From Amphibalanus amphitrite (Eukaryota; Arthropoda; Thecostraca; Balanomorpha; Balanidae), in contig NW_024881574.1 of NCBI RefSeq assembly GCF_019059575.1, forward strand, positions 864,001 to 928,000: a DNA stretch of 64,000 nucleotides, written 5' to 3'. Below are positions 11,869 through 21,515 of this stretch, piece by piece (position 1 is the first letter of the stretch; the number at the start of each line of letters is the position of its first letter). The notes beneath the pieces were generated by a model, which was given only the letters and a program-made list of their open reading frames with translations, ran no database searches and was not told the origin of the DNA. The translations under genes and the position numbers were made by a program.

Positions 11869-13768
11869 CTCATTAACGACGATAATTCCGTGGGCAAATT
11901 TCGGCAATTTTTCTTGATGCCCTGTGCTTCTACATGCACTAGAAATGCACATACGGTGTATTGAAAAATAAAAATATTTTTAACATATATTTCTGGACTG
12001 GCAACTATAGTTGCCACTCGGCGTTGGCGTAGTCAAAAATTGCCGCTATCGTAACTTTTCATTAAACAAATACTAATCGCCGGGATGCATTGAATCTATT
12101 TATGTCCCAACTTATCCCCCACGAGCCTTAATCCAATTTCCAAACAGAAAAAAAGTGGTTACGCCACTTCAATATAAATTTTTAATAAGATAATTACGTC
12201 TAAGTAGTGGAATCTACACTATGCCCTATGGTATAAGCCTGTAGCCTGTGCCCAAAGCAGCTGCAGTCCTTGGTATCCAGGAAACACAGTTCATTTATCC
12301 ATCAATAAGTGTTTTTCTGTACAAAGCAGATGCTCTTTACCAGTCCTTTTTAACCATTTATCTTGACATGCATAAATAAAATCTGCTCGAAAACAATTCA
12401 ACAAAGAATGCATATTATCTCATACGTAGTTCTCACCAGATCCCTATTTACTCGTACATGGTTGATGGCAGGTATACCGTCCTATCACAAAACTTTCTAC
12501 CGGGTATGATACATTTGTAAAAACTCGGGGTACAAAGCAACTCGATTATTCATGCCTATTTGCGAGCACGCTGATTACAGGCCTACCGGAGCCATGGAAT
12601 TGTATAGTATATTTCTGATTCCCGCATACGTACGTACTTCTGCTGTCCTTACCTAACCAGTAAATCCGTTCGCCTTCGAATGTTTTTTAGACTGTTCGGA
12701 CGAGAGTCTGGACAAATTGGATCCCTTTCGTGATCACGACTCGAGCACACACTGGCGGTTGTACTTCAGAATAAGAAGGGGGATATGTTGATTGACGAGT
12801 AAAAGTGGTGTAAGTACAAGGCGACCACCACTACTTGCACTTGAACACATTCCACGTGTCATAAAAATATAGTTCAATTTCATCTAGTTTAGGACAACTG
12901 AGCAGGCCCACATATTTTCTACCACCTGAATCCCCATTTCCTCGTTTCCAGCTGGCAGTGCCAGGAATCAGCACTGCCCCAAGTCAGGCGATGTCTCGCC
13001 TTTGGTTCACAATTTTCATTCAGTCCCATGAGACAACATCAGCTACGTGATCGTAACCTAAAGTTTCGTGTGCTGTTATCCTCGCACGAAACCCAAAGCA
13101 CAAAGCCGCCTCCACCGTCTCATTCAGCTGAATCACCAGCATCTGCTGTGAAAGTTCAGATAGCAAGCAGCTTCATCGGAATCAATTCGGTATCACGACT
13201 GTGTCAAGGTCATAATCGGCGTCAATGGGAGCTCAGCGGAGGAGGTGGGGGAGCTTTCGTTTATGGGTCCCTGTTTGTAAACGTCATACAGCGTCTTTAC
13301 GATGCTAAAAACTTAATTTGTTGATGCAAATAGGCTTAATACCTACGTGCCCCTCCAAATTGAAACACGAGCTGGTCACACGATTTAGCATCATGGCACG
13401 GTGCCTGCAGATGAGCATGCCTGAGTTTGGTTATGCATACTGCAAGTGGCGCGACTAACGAACGCTAGGAAAAACCAGCAAAGCATAGTCTTCGACATAG
13501 AAAGCGAGAGCGACTCTGGTTTATCCAGAAAGGTGATAGGTGATATCACACGCAGCAGGGTTTGAAAATTATCGTACCTAAACTTCTCGGATTTCGGTTT
13601 GTTATAAATGCATTACTGTGCAATCGTAGGCAATCTTTATCGTATAAATGCCGTTTTAGTTCTCTTTCTTTACAAAGAAAACGAAACAAAATCGGGCAAG
13701 TCGGACTCTGTGAGCTATGAATGTCCGTAATGTTTCCTGCATCCGCCAGTGGAGGAACAGGGAAAGAG

Positions 13769-13836
<68 letters not shown>

Positions 13837-14545
13837 GAAAGAGAAAGCGAGATTGCATCCCATTCCACAAAAATATCTTCAGTAGATGATAAACATAAAC
13901 AGATTTAACAATGTCGAGAATAGACCAAGAAAACAATGGATGGGGGTAGGGTTCACTATGGTAATGTATAGACATGCATGTATTTTTTAATTAATTTCTG
14001 CCTTAATTGTTAATTTATTTGCAAAAGTCCATGTAACTATGTCCCAAGGTATACACGGGGACAGTCTGGTTGAATAACATATGTTTCGTTACAGTATATC
14101 CGTAAATACAACTATTTAACTATGAACCGCTCATATTTTTGACTACGCCAACGCCGAGTGGCAACTATAGTTGCCAAGTACAAATCTAGTACAAATAACT
14201 ACAAATGAGTAGAGTGCTTTCAAGTTTTGAGACACTGGTAGCCTGCCTACATCCTTTCTGGATCAAAATAAGCCGAAAATGCTCGGAACTACCGGACACT
14301 CTGGAAAAACAGCGTCGTTTTCTTCGGGACCGTCAAGCCAATATGGCGGCCGTCTCTGCAACGTCTGACTATTTCTTGATTTGTGAAGCATGTTGCGCAC
14401 AGGACGTGACTTAAACCGTCTGATCATGATGAGAAGGGATTATGCTGATTAGGCATCCCACAAATGCTGTTCTGACGTCATTAACTTGCCTTCAGCAGTA
14501 GGTTTTTGTAGATGGCAACTATAGTTGCCACTCAGCGTTAATGAG
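11869..14545. mobile_element. TTAA-target element M (2.7 kb), no transposase seen
   Basis: TTAA flanks lie at 11865-11868 and 14546-14549, with 10-bp inverted ends CTCATTAACG/CGTTAATGAG. Removing the element and one TTAA restores a standard 21-bp minisatellite unit, so the boundaries are secure. Inside is a perfect 41-bp inverted repeat pair (12000-12040 and 14135-14175) that begins with the palindrome GGCAACTATAGTTGCC; a third copy of the palindrome lies at 14514-14529. The interior is AT-rich, has a (GA)n tract and has no convincing transposase frame. TTAA targets are typical of piggyBac and Kolobok superfamilies; which applies cannot be decided here. Confidence 0.85.
13771..13839. repeat. 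(GA)n microsatellite
   Basis: An almost pure GA tract inside element M. The Ser-Leu and Arg-Glu frames across it are trivial products of the dinucleotide repeat. Confidence 0.98.
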
Positions 14546-14549
14546 TTAA

Positions 14550-14700
14550 GGCCATCTGAGGGCCCTTTGACACCAGATGAGGGCCCTATGACGCTAACTG
14601 AGGGCCCTCCGAGGCCATCTGAGGGCCTTTTGAGACCATCTGAGGGCCCTTTAAGGCCATTTGAGGGCCCGTTGTACACGGTCTTCGGTGGTCTAAGGAT
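14550..14700. repeat. minisatellite, right block (21-bp period)
   Basis: About six consecutive units of GAGGGCCCTTTGACACCAGAT type, each exactly 21 bases, directly continue the array interrupted by element M. Units differ at a few positions, mainly in the second half. Confidence 0.88.
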
Positions 14701-14704
14701 TAGT

Positions 14705-14818
14705 TAGAGGCCCATTTGAGGCGGCCTTCGGCCGCCTCAAATGGGCCCCTTCATTCGAGTTGGGCCCCCCAACTCGAATGGGGGGGGCACGGGCCCGTGT
14801 GCCCCCCCTTGTGTGCGC
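14705..14818. repeat. GC-rich palindromes
   Basis: Three adjacent perfect or near-perfect palindromes occur: one centred on GGCGGCCTTCGGCCGCC, one pairing TTCGAGTTGGG with CCCAACTCGAA, and one centred on GGGGGGCACGGGCCCGTG. A related G-run/C-run segment with GCGCGCACACAGG lies at 6240-6315 in the opposite sense, so these may be the two ends of a further element within the hAT element. Confidence 0.6.
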
Positions 14819-14921
14819 CCTTGTCAGAGTCGAGTCAGTAAAATATCTTATGACATTGAGTTGAGTCAAAAACATTTAGGAACATGAGTCAGCTGACTCA
14901 TCTTTCTAGAAACAATATATA

Positions 14922-15907
14922 CCGGGTGTCCACGTCAAAAGTGTACCCAGACTTTTCTCCATATTTTATCTTAAAAACATCACACTCATGAACAATTGCC
15001 CTTGTTTGAGAGCCAAGGCAATGGCAAAACATTTGCTATGCTTTTCAACTGTGCTCGGCACTCTGCTGACCAGCGTGTGCCGTCTAGAGCAACTGTTCTA
15101 TATGAGCCCCTTTGAGTCGGGCCACCGCCGGCAGATAGACCGTCTGGAGGTGGGTGATCGCCTGGTCAACCATGTGGGAAGGAAGGCGACGGATCTCGTC
15201 GCTGATGGTGTCTTTCAGCTCCTGGGTCGACCCTGGATTGCCGGCGTACACACAGTCCTTGAGAAAGCCCCGCAAGAAGAAGTCTATAGAGGGCTGAGGT
15301 CGGGCGAGTGGGGAGCCCATTCCACCGCGCTTTTCAAGCTGATGTGGCGGTCAGGAAAGTGCTCCTCCAGGAATTCCAGCGACCGTTTGGCGGTGTGAGG
15401 CGGCGCCCCGTCCTGTTGAATTCATTCTTGATGGCGACGGATCCCGCGTCTCCGCTTCAGCTCTCGCCAGAATGGTTCCAGTGCCGCCGAGACGTAACGT
15501 TCTAGCGTTACGGTGTTGTGTTTGTCGCTCCCCTGTCGTCTTCGAAAAAGAAGGGGCCGATAATGCTCCCTCCATGCCTCATTGCCACCCAAACCATTAC
15601 TTTCTTGCTGTGCAGAGGCATGGTCTGAACTTTTTCTAGGCGGTGGGATCCCCAGTGCATGGGGCATTGTGGGATTTCACATGCCACGGTCCGTCTGCCG
15701 GCGGTGGCCCGAAGCAAAGGGGCTCATATAGAGCAGTTGCTCTAGACGGCACGCGCTGGTCAGCAGAGTGCCGAGCACAGTTGAAAAGCATAGCAAATGT
15801 TTTGCCATTGCCTAGACTCTCAGACGAAGGCAATTGTTTGTGAGTGTGATGTTTTTAAGATAAAATACGGAGAAAAGTCTGGGTACACTTTTGACGTGGA
15901 CACCCTG
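14922..15907. mobile_element. mariner-type element with 222-bp inverted arms
   Basis: TA dinucleotides flank the element (14920-14921, 15908-15909). Its ends are CCGGGTGTCCACGTCAAAAG and the complement of CAGGGTGTCCACGTCAAAAG. Pairing continues with few mismatches for about 222 bases (14922-15143 with 15686-15907), much longer than standard mariner ends. Between the arms, on the minus strand, is a broken transposase. It sits between the TGAGTC-rich stretches of the 10.1-kb hAT element and so inserted there later. Confidence 0.88.
15084..15717 (-). pseudogene. mariner-like transposase remnant
   Basis: Read on the minus strand from 15717 downward, fragments in successive frames match the mariner/Tc1 DDE transposase core. 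They include KKVMVWVAMRHGGSIIGPFF, then IQQDGAPPHTAKRSLEF with the second catalytic aspartate, then HSPDLSPL where the third aspartate region should follow. A TGA replaces a codon just before IQQDG. A one-base frame change separates SPDLSP from IDFFLRGFLKD. The N-terminal DNA-binding part and first catalytic aspartate are missing. It is therefore a dead internal fragment; the long arms may have formed by inverted duplication of the ends. Confidence 0.88.
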
Positions 15908-16007
15908 TACCTATAAGCTTTTCATTCTCCCCCCGCTTAACAACCTAGGCCTGGAGCTGCTGCCGGATTTTTTTCACCCCCCCCCCTCGCTCAACAACTT
16001 TTTTATC

Positions 16008-16210
16008 TGAGTCAATTTTGAGTCAACACACTTTGACTTGACTCAACAAAAAATGTGAGTCAAGTTTGAGTCAACTCATATTTTCATTGAGCCGCTTGAG
16101 TCATGAGTCGGGTCAAGGGAAAAAATCAGCTCCTTGTTTGAGTCAGAGTTGAGTCAGGGCTTTCTGAAGTTTAGTGATGAGTCGAGTCGGCATATTTTTT
16201 TTGAGTCGAG
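16008..16210. repeat. TGAGTC-rich right arm of the 10.1-kb hAT element
   Basis: Dense TGAGTC/GACTCA hexamers, often as TTGAGTCAA, mirror the arm at 6085-6240 and end at the hAT terminus AGCACAACCCTG. Confidence 0.75.
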
Positions 16211-16504
16211 CACAACCCTGGCTGAGATGATAGGAAAAACATGTCTATGTAGGTATTTCTTCTTCTGTTATTCCCTCGTTTCCCTGGCTAGGCACTTTCG
16301 GCTCATTTAGCTAATATCGGTGCCGTAGGCATGAGAGGGTAATGGGGAGGCTGATGCAGCTATTGAGAGAGTTGAGCACGCACAGCTAGGAGTGACTGAG
16401 TTGCACTGCTGGGGTAGGCCCCACAGCCTTTCACGTGGTTTCCAGGGGTCACATCAGACGAGCATGTCCGTATGGGACGGCCCTCTTCCGGATGCCTGGG
16501 TTAA

Positions 16505-17512
16505 CCCGCGCACCGACGGGGGTCTGCGCCAACTTCGTACCGACGGGGGGGGGGCGGATGACCCCCCCCCTGAGATCTCGAGAACGAAGCAAGATAGCGA
16601 CAAGCGGTAAACGGCATCGGATACGCACGGACAAGGTCTACAATTTTTACAAAGGTCATCTTCAGGTCAGGTCAAAGATGACGTCACAGGGGTCAAAAAA
16701 GTGAAAATGGCGGCGCTAGATATGGAGAGAGTTTTTCTCGAATAACTTTCGAATAAGTCAAGATAGGAACAAACTAAGGGCATCATCGTGATCCTCTCGT
16801 CAATCCGCATCGAATGATATATATGTTGACCTCGAACGGTCAAGGCCGAAGGTTGACCTCAGGTTACGTGACCTCGAGGTCATCATGTATATCATTCGAT
16901 GCGTCTTGACGAGCTGAACACAATGAGACCATCCGCGTGGATGTATCTTGTTCCTGTACGGAGTTATTGGCAAAAAACCTTTAGTGACCTCTGATGACGT
17001 CACATGACCTTACAGCTGCCCAACAGCAAAACTGACCTCAAGGTAGTGAAGGTTGATCGTATATGAAGTCATGTATGGTATATGGGGCCATTCTGACACG
17101 TTTTAGTGGTAAAAACAGGGAGTTGATTTTTCCCCCATTGACTTATAATGGGGAGGTAGAGAAATTGACCTGACCTTAGGTCACCGATATCAAAATTCCG
17201 AGACATACAAATTGTAGCTACTAATGACCTGATAACATCCTGCGACTTTCAAAGGCCTCCGACATCTACTGTAGCTCTGGCACGGTGACAAAGTTGCAAA
17301 AAAGTGACTTGAGGTTGAGTCATTCAAAGTGACCTGGTGACCTGACCTTAAAAGTTAGGAGGTTCAAACTTGCACACCATGTGTAAAATTGATGTGAAAA
17401 TAGTCTTACCGAATTTCGCGGCGCTACGCGCGCGGTTTTCACGCTATTCGCGAAAAACCTCAGGGGGGGCGGATATCCGCCCCCCCCCCCCCCCCCCGTC
17501 TCGGTGCGCGTG
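16505..17512 (+). mobile_element. TTAA-hairpin element E
   Basis: TTAA flanks lie at 16501-16504 and 17513-17516. End 1 has CCCGCGCACCGACGGGGG, then a second motif CTTCGTACCGACGGGGG, and a G-run/C-run around CGGATGA. End 2 on the opposite strand is CACGCGCACCGAGACGGG, and its hairpin contains GCGGATATCCGC. The first 700 bases match element D closely. The last part, with AATTTCGCGGCGCTACGCGC before CGAAAAACCTCAGGGG, resembles B, H and J instead. Confidence 0.92.
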
Positions 17513-17913
17513 TTAAGGCGGCGGATATCTGGGAAAGGGAAGCACGATAAAAAAGAATTGTCAGTCGCTGATTTTAGATTGCCGATGGCTCTGCTTTAGT
17601 TGCCTTTTTATTGGAACAATGTGTATAATCGTCCGGGTTAAGTGTGAATCATCCTGCTAGTGGCAGCTAGCAAACTCCAGCCAGCCAACTACCGTACTTC
17701 CGTCGTGACCCGCATCGTGGCGCTGTGACAGCCAGAATAGAGGACGCCACCAGCGATGTGGCCCTCCAATGCGGGAGGAGCCTTGTCATGGTAATGATTG
17801 GGAGCGGACTGAAATGGTCACCGAGCTGAGCACCGGATAGAAAGCGCTAGGCATGATGGGAGATGCGATGATGGAACGTATTGCTGTGTAAATGCTTATT
17901 TTGTCCAGGTTAA

Positions 17914-19121
17914 CCCGCGCGGGGCTGGGGTCTCCAGCCGAACGCGCGGGGCTGGGGGGGGGGGGTAAATTTTACCCCCCCCCCCTGTTATCTCCCGAAC
18001 TAATGGTCCGATTTGGAAAATTCAAACGCCAATCGAAAGATCTCATCACGAACAAATAAAAACATGTACTTAATTTAAAGTTTGAGGTCAAGGTCAAGGT
18101 CAGGTCAAGGATACAAATTGCAAGTTTCTACAGTATCGGTCTTGCACCGTAGTTGCCGAAGAATGGAGTCATCGACTGAGACTGATTGCCCAAAACGTGT
18201 TCTTAGGCTACCAAGACAATATTCGTTGCATACAATATCATTCAGAGGTCAAGGTCAAGGTCAGGTCAGGTCAGGTCAGGTCACCAAAAAACAAAATATA
18301 GAAAAGGGCATGTGCGACACATGTTTTATGGGTCATTTTACTCATAGAATTCAATAGGCACACTCAATAAGTGATATGGACCACCTCTGGATGAATTTCA
18401 GGTCGAGGTCAGGTCAAGGTCAATACAATACAATACAATACAATACAATACAATACAAAGGTCAGGTCAAGTGAGGTCAAATTTTGAAGTTGGTTGTTAA
18501 GGCCTAAAAAGGTGTCTATCTGATGCAGTGTTTCACGGCGAATCGAATGATGCTATTTTTGTTTCCGTACGAGGTCTAGAACTTCCAAAAAATCATTTTT
18601 CAAAATTTTTGTGTGTCGTGACGTCATAAAATTTTGAATAACTCCCACATTTTTTAACCGATTCTTCTAAAAATTGGTATGTAGGTGCACATATACCACT
18701 TCTCTGATATATATTCCGTTTTTTTTTGACACACTCAAAATTTTGGATTTTATAACTATTTTCCCCAAAAAAGTCAGTTTTTTTTAAACAAATTTGGGCC
18801 AAAATCCAAAATTTTCAAAAAACCGAGACAGCCATTTGATAGACAAAGTAGAATTACGTATAACCTTTTTTGTTACGTCTTGATTCCTTTAAAAATGAAG
18901 ATGTTAGCGGCGTTTGAAGTTTTGCCGTTTTTGAGGCGAAAATGGCGAACATGACGTCACTAAAACGTCAATTTCTCAAAAATTTTCCGACGGATTTCGC
19001 TCAAATTTCAGGGAACGTGTCAAATTGATGTAAGAAAAGGTACGCGCCGCCGTTTTTTGAAATATTGCAAAAATTCGCGAGGGGGGGTAAAATTTACCCC
19101 CCCCCCCCAGCCCCGCGCGGG
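17914..19121 (+). mobile_element. TTAA-hairpin element F
   Basis: TTAA flanks lie at 17910-17913 and 19122-19125. End 1 is CCCGCGCGGGGCTGGGG, repeated as ACGCGCGGGGCTGGGGG. End 2 on the opposite strand is CCCGCGCGGGGCTGGGGG, a perfect match. Both hairpins have the loop TAAATTTTA. It carries the longest AGGTCA arrays in the window (18085-18111, 18246-18284, 18400-18423) and a (CAATA)7 tract. The end-1 subterminal segment AATTCAAACGCCAATCGAAA is shared with I, K and L. Confidence 0.93.
18421..18455. repeat. (CAATA)n microsatellite
   Basis: Seven tandem CAATA pentamers lie between two AGGTCA clusters inside element F. Confidence 0.95.
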
Positions 19122-19145
19122 TTAAGATAATTCTGCACGAATCAG

Positions 19146-19390
19146 GCTCCCTCGTTCGGGCTGGACGTGACCTTTATACGACGTGGGTGCCTCTTCGGGA
19201 GCGGGCCCATCGTGTGGCGGGGTGACCGTTGGAGGGGCTTGTCGAGTTGTCCCATGTCCACTGAGACGAGCTCAGTCCCGGTAGAGCACCAGGGTGCCTG
19301 CCCAGACCAACGTCTCCAGACCCCGTTATTCCTATCATCCTTCCGGCTCTGAAAAGGTACTGATGAGGCCTAACCCCGCTAAAAAGATAA
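19146..19390 (+). repeat. dispersed SINE or LINE-tail repeat, copy 3 (diverged)
   Basis: Contains the ordered markers of the repeat at 2478: TTCGGGCTGGACGTGACCTT, GAGCTCAGTCCCGGTAGAGC, AGGGTGCCTGCCCAGACCAA and CCTATCATCCTTCCGGCTCT, then an A-rich tail. It is more diverged than the other copies and starts just after element F. Confidence 0.7.
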
Positions 19391-21197
19391 AAATATAAAT
19401 AATGTCTATTTACTACAGCATACTTCAGCAGGTAAAAAGTAAAAACAGACAGCCAGCTTTATACCGATGATATACCAAAAATCGACGCCCAATCAGACAG
19501 CTGTCTGACGCCGACGGCAAGCGAGGGTTCCCTGCCGAGCAGCGGCTGTCGATTAAACAACAGCTCTTCTGCCGGCGGCATCAATGGCTTAACTTCGGGC
19601 CATCGATTTCCTAAATATAAGCCCAGGATTTGGTCGCAGAAGCAGAAGCCAGGAAATGGTGTTCCACCGAGCGCGGCCTCGGGTACGACCGGGACTCGAG
19701 CAGGAAGGTCTGGCCATCTCTCTGATTCTCGGAAAGGTTTCTGGACGCTGCGGGAGATAAGTGATGCCCACTAGAGTGTATCGATAACCGAAATTTGCAA
19801 GGAAACTGGCATATTATTTGGCGCAAGGACATAAAAATAATATCTGGGCGCAACATTTTCCTCAAAACTCAAAATTGACTGACCCGGAACGGTTTTTGTA
19901 AACCCCATTCCAACTGCTGCGGACGTAGGATGAAGCTTTAGTTCTCCCCTTTTGACGCTAGATGGCAGTGATTCCAGACTGTCTCTAACTTAATTTCAGA
20001 CATCTGTAAACGTAAAAAAAGCCATTCGGATTAAATTATGCACATTTTTTACATCATTGGTGTTGGTATATTGCTGTTTTTTCCATTGCAAACGCATAGC
20101 TTTCCACACATTATCACACATAACACAATACACATTACCTATGCATTAGCGCCCTGAGCTCTTAAACACGAACAAGTAAATAGCAGATTAGGCAACTATT
20201 AGCAACTGAGCTCCTGCCGCATCGTACTTTAAGGACTACATATAGCCGGTACAATTGTGTTACCAGCGACCAAATGTCAAAGTGGACACTGGTCAGGTGC
20301 TCGGTAACTGGTGACTGGTGAGCCAGTTTGCTTTCTGTCCTATATTACGACTAATTCACCATCATCCTTGCTTGCACTTCTCCGTGTTCCGGATTAACGG
20401 TCCGCCTAGCAGACAACCGATGGAAGTCAGCTTCGGAGTGACCATTTCAACAAATGTATGCTCTAGTCTGTCCCGTTGTGACTTGCCGTCAAAACAGTAT
20501 GTCCCGGCGCTGAAATGCCGTCCCAGCGGTACAGCGGACTAGTCGTCAGTGGTTGATTGAACCGATTGAGCCTTGGTTGATTGAACCTTACATTGCCCTC
20601 TCCCTCTCGTGTTTTATCATCCCAGCATAGCCTGACTCAGACCATTGCAGCCATTATGGTGTCTTTTGACTGAGACGCTGCGGCACACAGCCGGTGCCCG
20701 ATGGTCGACTTTATTCTGACATTGCCCTCTCCCCGCTAATTCATTTATTCATCATACCACGGCCCTAAAATGTTCTCGAATAGACTAACCCATAGGCTCT
20801 AACCAAGCATAACGAACAAAACCACTTAGCAGTCTCCGAACGTCTGCTGTTAAAATTAGTAGCCAGTAGGTGAAACCGAAACCGACGAGTGGCCACGTCA
20901 AGCGGTCCCTCAGTGCCCCAAAGGTGGTCACTTTCGGGGTAGAACTTGTCACAACTCAGCCTATCCTACCGGACTGGCGTGGGCTCCTCTCTTACCGCGC
21001 GGCGAAGACGGTGAATATCGTGCGCTGGTAGTATTACATACAGCTCGCATCCCAAATAAATAGTTACTGCCGGCGAAGGCCCAACCATTCACCGTACTAT
21101 GGTGCAGGTCCGGTGACTTTCCCGCCGCCCGTGTCACCGCGACCAACGGCGGCGACAGTGCCGTCACCGGTCCCCTCGAGACCCGGCGATGCCGTCT
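19391..21197. other. no recognised gene
   Basis: Mixed-composition DNA without a frame or repeat I can assign. Two related segments with ACATTGCCCTCTCCC occur at about 20590 and 20720, suggesting a short old duplication. Confidence 0.5.
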
Positions 21198-21515
21198 GTA
21201 TTTGTTTGTTTGTTTGTTTTGTTGGGTTAGGCTCTTTCGGTCCGACAAGCCCATTTCAGAGCCGGAAGGATGATAGGAATTAGGGGGTGACATTGGTCTG
21301 GGCAGGCACCCTAGTGAGTCGCCGGGGCTGAGCCCGTCCAGAGGACAGGCCACCCAGCCCCAAAGTACTCACTGCACCCGGCTACGGGGGTGCGCTCCCT
21401 CGGGAGCCGCGGTGCCGCTCCAAGGGAGCAGCCCGCATGAGATAAAGTTCCCTGTCCAGCCCGGAGGGGGTTTCGGCGTGGAGGAGAAGGATTTCAGTAT
21501 CCTGAGGATGGAAGC
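21198..21515 (-). repeat. dispersed SINE or LINE-tail repeat, copy 2
   Basis: On the minus strand this copy starts in the GATACTGAAATCCTTCTCC segment and ends in the tail AACCCAACAAAACAAACAAA. It is the closest relative of copy 1, with the same body order and only scattered differences. Confidence 0.8.

Larger units (their letters stand above)
6078..16220. mobile_element. hAT-type element, 10.1 kb, heavily invaded
   Basis: The outer ends are CAGGGTTGTGCT at 6078 and its complement AGCACAACCCTG ending at 16220. The match continues to about 19 bp with one mismatch (then GACTCA). Both ends are flanked by a perfect 8-bp duplication GCTGAGAT (6070-6077 and 16221-16228), the hallmark size of hAT insertions. 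Just inside both ends are many TGAGTC/GACTCA repeats, resembling the subterminal transposase-binding arrays of hAT elements. No hAT transposase is left. The interior holds elements B, C and D, a minisatellite, element M and a mariner remnant, listed separately. Confidence 0.85.

Noticed and set aside
15422..15667. Separate small genes on the minus strand within the mariner element
   Set aside because: They are frame-shifted pieces of one transposase, recognised by the order of the mariner motifs.
18085..18423. CRISPR-like array from the evenly spaced AGGTCA repeats
   Set aside because: The units are 5-6 bases, have no unique spacers, and the DNA is clearly eukaryotic.
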